This document shows, in pieces, positions 4,807 to 6,762 of a DNA stretch of 6,762 nt. The stretch is from assembly GCA_964522605.1 (NCBI GenBank), contig CAZFWV010000369.1, positions 1 through 6,762 on the forward strand, in the 5' to 3' direction. The notes beneath the pieces were generated by a model that saw only the letters and a program-made list of their open reading frames with translations, searched no databases and was not told where the DNA came from. The DNA comes from CAVZLD01 sp964522605. GTDB lineage: Bacteria; Planctomycetota; Planctomycetia; Pirellulales; Pirellulaceae. The translations under genes were made by a program, and so were the position numbers. How positions within the stretch are numbered: the first letter of the stretch is position 1; each line of letters opens with the position of its first letter.

Positions 4807-6561
4807 TTACGCGGCCGCGAGATCGCTCGCTAGCAGGGTCAGCAGATCGTCCTCCAGACCACTCTCGGTCGACGCTTCGCCAACGTCACCGTCAAACACA
4901 ACGGCCGCGGCCTCCATTTCGACTTCGCCCAGCGGCCGAGACTTTGCCGCGTCACCGGACGCGACGGTCAACGTCGAATCGACCGACGACTCGCCCTCGC
5001 CCTCTTCCACCAGGACGTTCGACTCGAGTCCGGCGAGTGCGGCACCGACCCCGTCGATTGAAGGCAGCGCATCCGACTCACCTTCCGCAATATTGAGTGG
5101 TGCCGGCCCGGCCGCCACAGGAATGGCTGGTGTCAGACCATTCAGGAAATTGATGATCTGCAGCACGTCGATCGCGGAACAAACGTCGTCGCCCGTCACA
5201 TCGAAGTAAGCCGGAATCGGATCTGGGGGCGTGGGCAAAACACCCGTGACCGGATCACGATACTGTGGCTCATTCAGCTCGTTGATGATCAGCAAGGCAT
5301 CGATCGGGAAGACACCTCCGTCGTTGTCGACGTCGAGCTCGTTGATCGGATTCTGCCACAGCGCCAGGTCGTCACCAACATAGATCGTCACGGTCCCTTC
5401 ATTGGACAGCGTTCCATCCGTTGCCTGCACCGTGTAGCGAAACGTGTCAACTCCGCTGAAGCCCACGTCCGGCGTGTAGACAACGCGTCCGGTATCCGGG
5501 TTGACCGAAGTCGTTCCATGATCTGCGTCCACCACCACTGCCACGCTGGTCGGATCCAGCGGCGCGTCTCCAGGAACATCGTTACTCAGAATATGAATAT
5601 CGATCGGAGTCGCTTCCCACGTCTGGCGCAGATCGTCGACGGCGTTCGGCGGAAGGCTGTCGCGATTCGCAAAATTCACTCCAGTCACATGCTGATTGGC
5701 CGCCAGGGTGACCTGTCGGGCAGCGTTGTTGGCCGGAAGGGTCTGTTGGAAGGCGGTGGGAACGATTTGCCGCACGGAGTAATTCCCGCCGTCAAGATCG
5801 ATGAACCTGTAAGCCCCTTCTGCATCCGTAATCGTCCAGGGCTCCGAGCCTTCCGAGTTAATCCGCAAGGAATCGAGTCGGCCGGTCGCTCCACCTTGTT
5901 CGACGACGGTGTAGGCTACCGCGTAGGAAATATCCGCCTGGGTTCGGCTGGCGCGGAGAGTCGCCCATTCGTTAACGAAGACAGGAGGTGAATCCACCGT
6001 GCCGAGCAGCACATTTTGGGCGTTGTAGATCTGAAGCCGTCCGGTCTCGCCGAACAAGGCCTTGCTGCCGGCGAAGTCGATCGCCACGCTTGACACGGGT
6101 GTCTCAAAATCAATCCGGAGACGCGCGTCGCTGTAGAAGATCGGATCCCCTTCGACCGCGAAGACCTGCTGACCCGTTGTCGCAAGGTTGTCCACGACCG
6201 AATTAATCAAACCGGGCGCCGGAACGTTGTCGAGTCCCGCCACACTCAGCGTCACGCCCGGCGGCAGAATTTCCTCGAAATCTTGCCCCGAATCGACGTC
6301 GTCCGGTTCGACGATCGAGCCGACAAGATCGAGCTCGCCATTTCCGTTCTGATCGAGAAACACGCGAACATCCGGCTGGCCGATTTCCGTCGGATCGATC
6401 GCCCCATTGCCGTTGCTATCATGGATGACCTCGCCGGAAATCGATGCCGCGAGGACTCTGCGATGCTCTAGGGACTCGATGACAAGTCGTCGCGAGGTCG
6501 CAGAACGTCGCCCTCGCAGGGAACGCAGAATAGGCCGGCGCACAGCGTGTTTTCTCATCAT
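4807..6561 (-). CDS. Secreted multidomain protein: planctomycete export motif, split SdrD-B-like domain, cadherin-like domain, dockerin
   Basis: With the start at 6561 the protein has 584 residues. An arginine-rich leader (12 Lys/Arg within residues 3-35) ends in LVIESLEHRRVLAA (26-39), the planctomycete extracellular motif. An SdrD/Cna-B-like fold starts at 41 (DSNGNGAIDPTEIG, FLDQNGNGELD) and resumes at about 239-299 (WTITDAEGAYRFIDLDGGNYSVRQ... VTGVNFANRD); an extra beta-rich stretch of about 150 residues is inserted between the halves. Residues 305-395 are a cadherin-like/Big_9-type domain (PNAVDD, LSNDVPGDAPLD, GRVVYTPDVGFSGVDTFRYTV). Residues 406-474 form a dockerin type I pair: D410/D412/D414/D421 and D454/T456/D458/D465, each followed by an IIN-LN helix. 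The last 100 residues are acidic (22 Asp/Glu, 2 basic). It probably acts at the cell surface or in the matrix, in adhesion or complex assembly; no catalytic domain is seen. An in-frame ATG at 6609 would add 16 residues but has a poor ribosome site. Confidence 0.9.
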   Translation of the reverse strand: MMRKHAVRRPILRSLRGRRSATSRRLVIESLEHRRVLAASISGEVIHDSNGNGAIDPTEIGQPDVRVFLDQNGNGELDLVGSIVEPDDVDSGQDFEEILPPGVTLSVAGLDNVPAPGLINSVVDNLATTGQQVFAVEGDPIFYSDARLRIDFETPVSSVAIDFAGSKALFGETGRLQIYNAQNVLLGTVDSPPVFVNEWATLRASRTQADISYAVAYTVVEQGGATGRLDSLRINSEGSEPWTITDAEGAYRFIDLDGGNYSVRQIVPTAFQQTLPANNAARQVTLAANQHVTGVNFANRDSLPPNAVDDLRQTWEATPIDIHILSNDVPGDAPLDPTSVAVVVDADHGTTSVNPDTGRVVYTPDVGFSGVDTFRYTVQATDGTLSNEGTVTIYVGDDLALWQNPINELDVDNDGGVFPIDALLIINELNEPQYRDPVTGVLPTPPDPIPAYFDVTGDDVCSAIDVLQIINFLNGLTPAIPVAAGPAPLNIAEGESDALPSIDGVGAALAGLESNVLVEEGEGESSVDSTLTVASGDAAKSRPLGEVEMEAAAVVFDGDVGEASTESGLEDDLLTLLASDLAAA

Positions 6562-6567
6562 GGGTGT

Positions 6568-6574
6568 CTCTTCC
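6568..6574 (-). promoter_or_regulatory. Ribosome binding site favouring the 6561 start
   Basis: On the minus strand, GGAAGAG is followed 6 nt later by ATGATG (6561-6556). The upstream in-frame ATG at 6609 is preceded by GACCTTGATTTAGC, with no purine-rich stretch at a suitable distance. This favours the start at 6561 or 6558, though Shine-Dalgarno sequences are often weak in planctomycetes. Confidence 0.45.
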
Positions 6575-6609
6575 AGGCGGCTCAAGGCAGATAGGTCCTT
6601 GAGATTCAT

Positions 6610-6727
6610 GCTAAATCAAGGTCACCAAGCCAGCAAGCAATCCGAGCCCCAGACGCGTGGAAACCGCAGCCCCTGATCGCTACAGACGGAACTCCACGGA
6701 AGGGCTGCTTAAGAACTGAAACATTCG
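6610..6727 (-). promoter_or_regulatory. Upstream region of the secreted-protein gene with inverted and direct repeats
   Basis: This gene-free stretch separates array 3 from the secreted-protein gene. It contains a 7-bp inverted repeat, GCAGCCC (6666-6672) and GGGCTGC (6702-6708). Between the arms are two ACGGAA direct repeats starting exactly 10 bp apart (6686-6691 and 6696-6701), about one helical turn, as expected for a protein bound twice on one face. A weak minus-strand TTGCTT (6640-6635) with TGATTT 16 bp on could be a promoter; if so, transcription would begin downstream of the 6609 ATG, again favouring the 6561 start. None of these is more than suggestive. Confidence 0.3.
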
Positions 6728-6762
6728 GGAGGCTGCAGGCTGTGGGTTGTAGGCTGCAGGCT
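6728..6762 (-). repeat. Heptad tandem array 3 (partial)
   Basis: Five 7-bp units run to the window end: ggaggct, gcaggct, gtgggtt, gtaggct, gcaggct. Read on the minus strand these are AGCCTCC, AGCCTGC, AACCCAC, AGCCTAC and AGCCTGC, the same family as arrays 1 and 2 but more diverged, with one degenerate unit. Here the C-rich strand is in the direction of the downstream secreted-protein gene, like the left arm of array 2. A facing arm may lie beyond the window. Confidence 0.85.

Noticed and set aside
4734..5209. Plus-strand frames overlapping the kinase end and running antisense to the secreted protein
   Set aside because: Their Ser/Pro/Arg-rich translations are what antisense reading of Asp/Glu/Gly-rich codons gives; no ribosome site and no motif.
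5518..5991. Plus-strand frame of 157 codons inside the secreted-protein gene
   Set aside because: It is antisense to the cadherin-like and B-type domains, which have clear motifs on the minus strand.

Overview
The window looks like chromosomal DNA from a planctomycete, most likely of the Pirellula/Rhodopirellula type. The evidence is the gene content: a formylglycine-type sulfatase with a C-terminal HEAT-like extension, two Hanks-type Ser/Thr kinases (one with the N-terminal extension typical of planctomycete kinases), and a secreted multidomain protein whose N-terminus carries the motif LEHRRVLAA, the planctomycete extracellular-protein signature (Pfam Planc_extracel). GC content is high and the stop codons are ordinary. 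No RNA gene, insertion sequence, phage gene or CRISPR array is visible.

Layout, left to right: a 7-bp tandem repeat array (1-56); a sulfatase on the minus strand (70-1917) with a strong Shine-Dalgarno; a 119-bp gap almost filled by two head-to-head heptad arrays that make a perfect 19-bp inverted repeat (1944-2031); a tail-anchored Ser/Thr kinase on the minus strand (2037-3038); a 173-bp divergent promoter region; a second, larger tail-anchored Ser/Thr kinase on the plus strand (3212-4771); a 35-bp convergent gap; a secreted SdrD-B-like/cadherin-like/dockerin protein on the minus strand (4807-6561, possibly starting at 6609); its upstream region with a small inverted repeat; and a third heptad array running off the window end (6728-6762).

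The two kinases diverge from one intergenic region. Both have complete catalytic residues and end in a single membrane helix with nothing outside, so they may form a functional pair of membrane-bound cytoplasmic kinases. The first kinase may be co-transcribed with the sulfatase, because no clear promoter separates them. The sulfatase and the dockerin protein are both exported, which fits the degradation or binding of sulfated polysaccharides; a link to the kinases is only positional.

The least explained signal is the family of heptad arrays (consensus AGYCTCC, variants AGCCTGT, CGCCTCC, AGCCTAC). It occurs in three of the window's five gaps and never inside a gene. It shares a fixed terminal 13-mer (GCCTCCAGCCTGT, three copies), and in two cases it sits within 6-14 bp of a stop codon with its G-rich strand in the sense orientation. 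It looks like a dispersed, border-defined intergenic repeat with hairpin and G-quadruplex potential.
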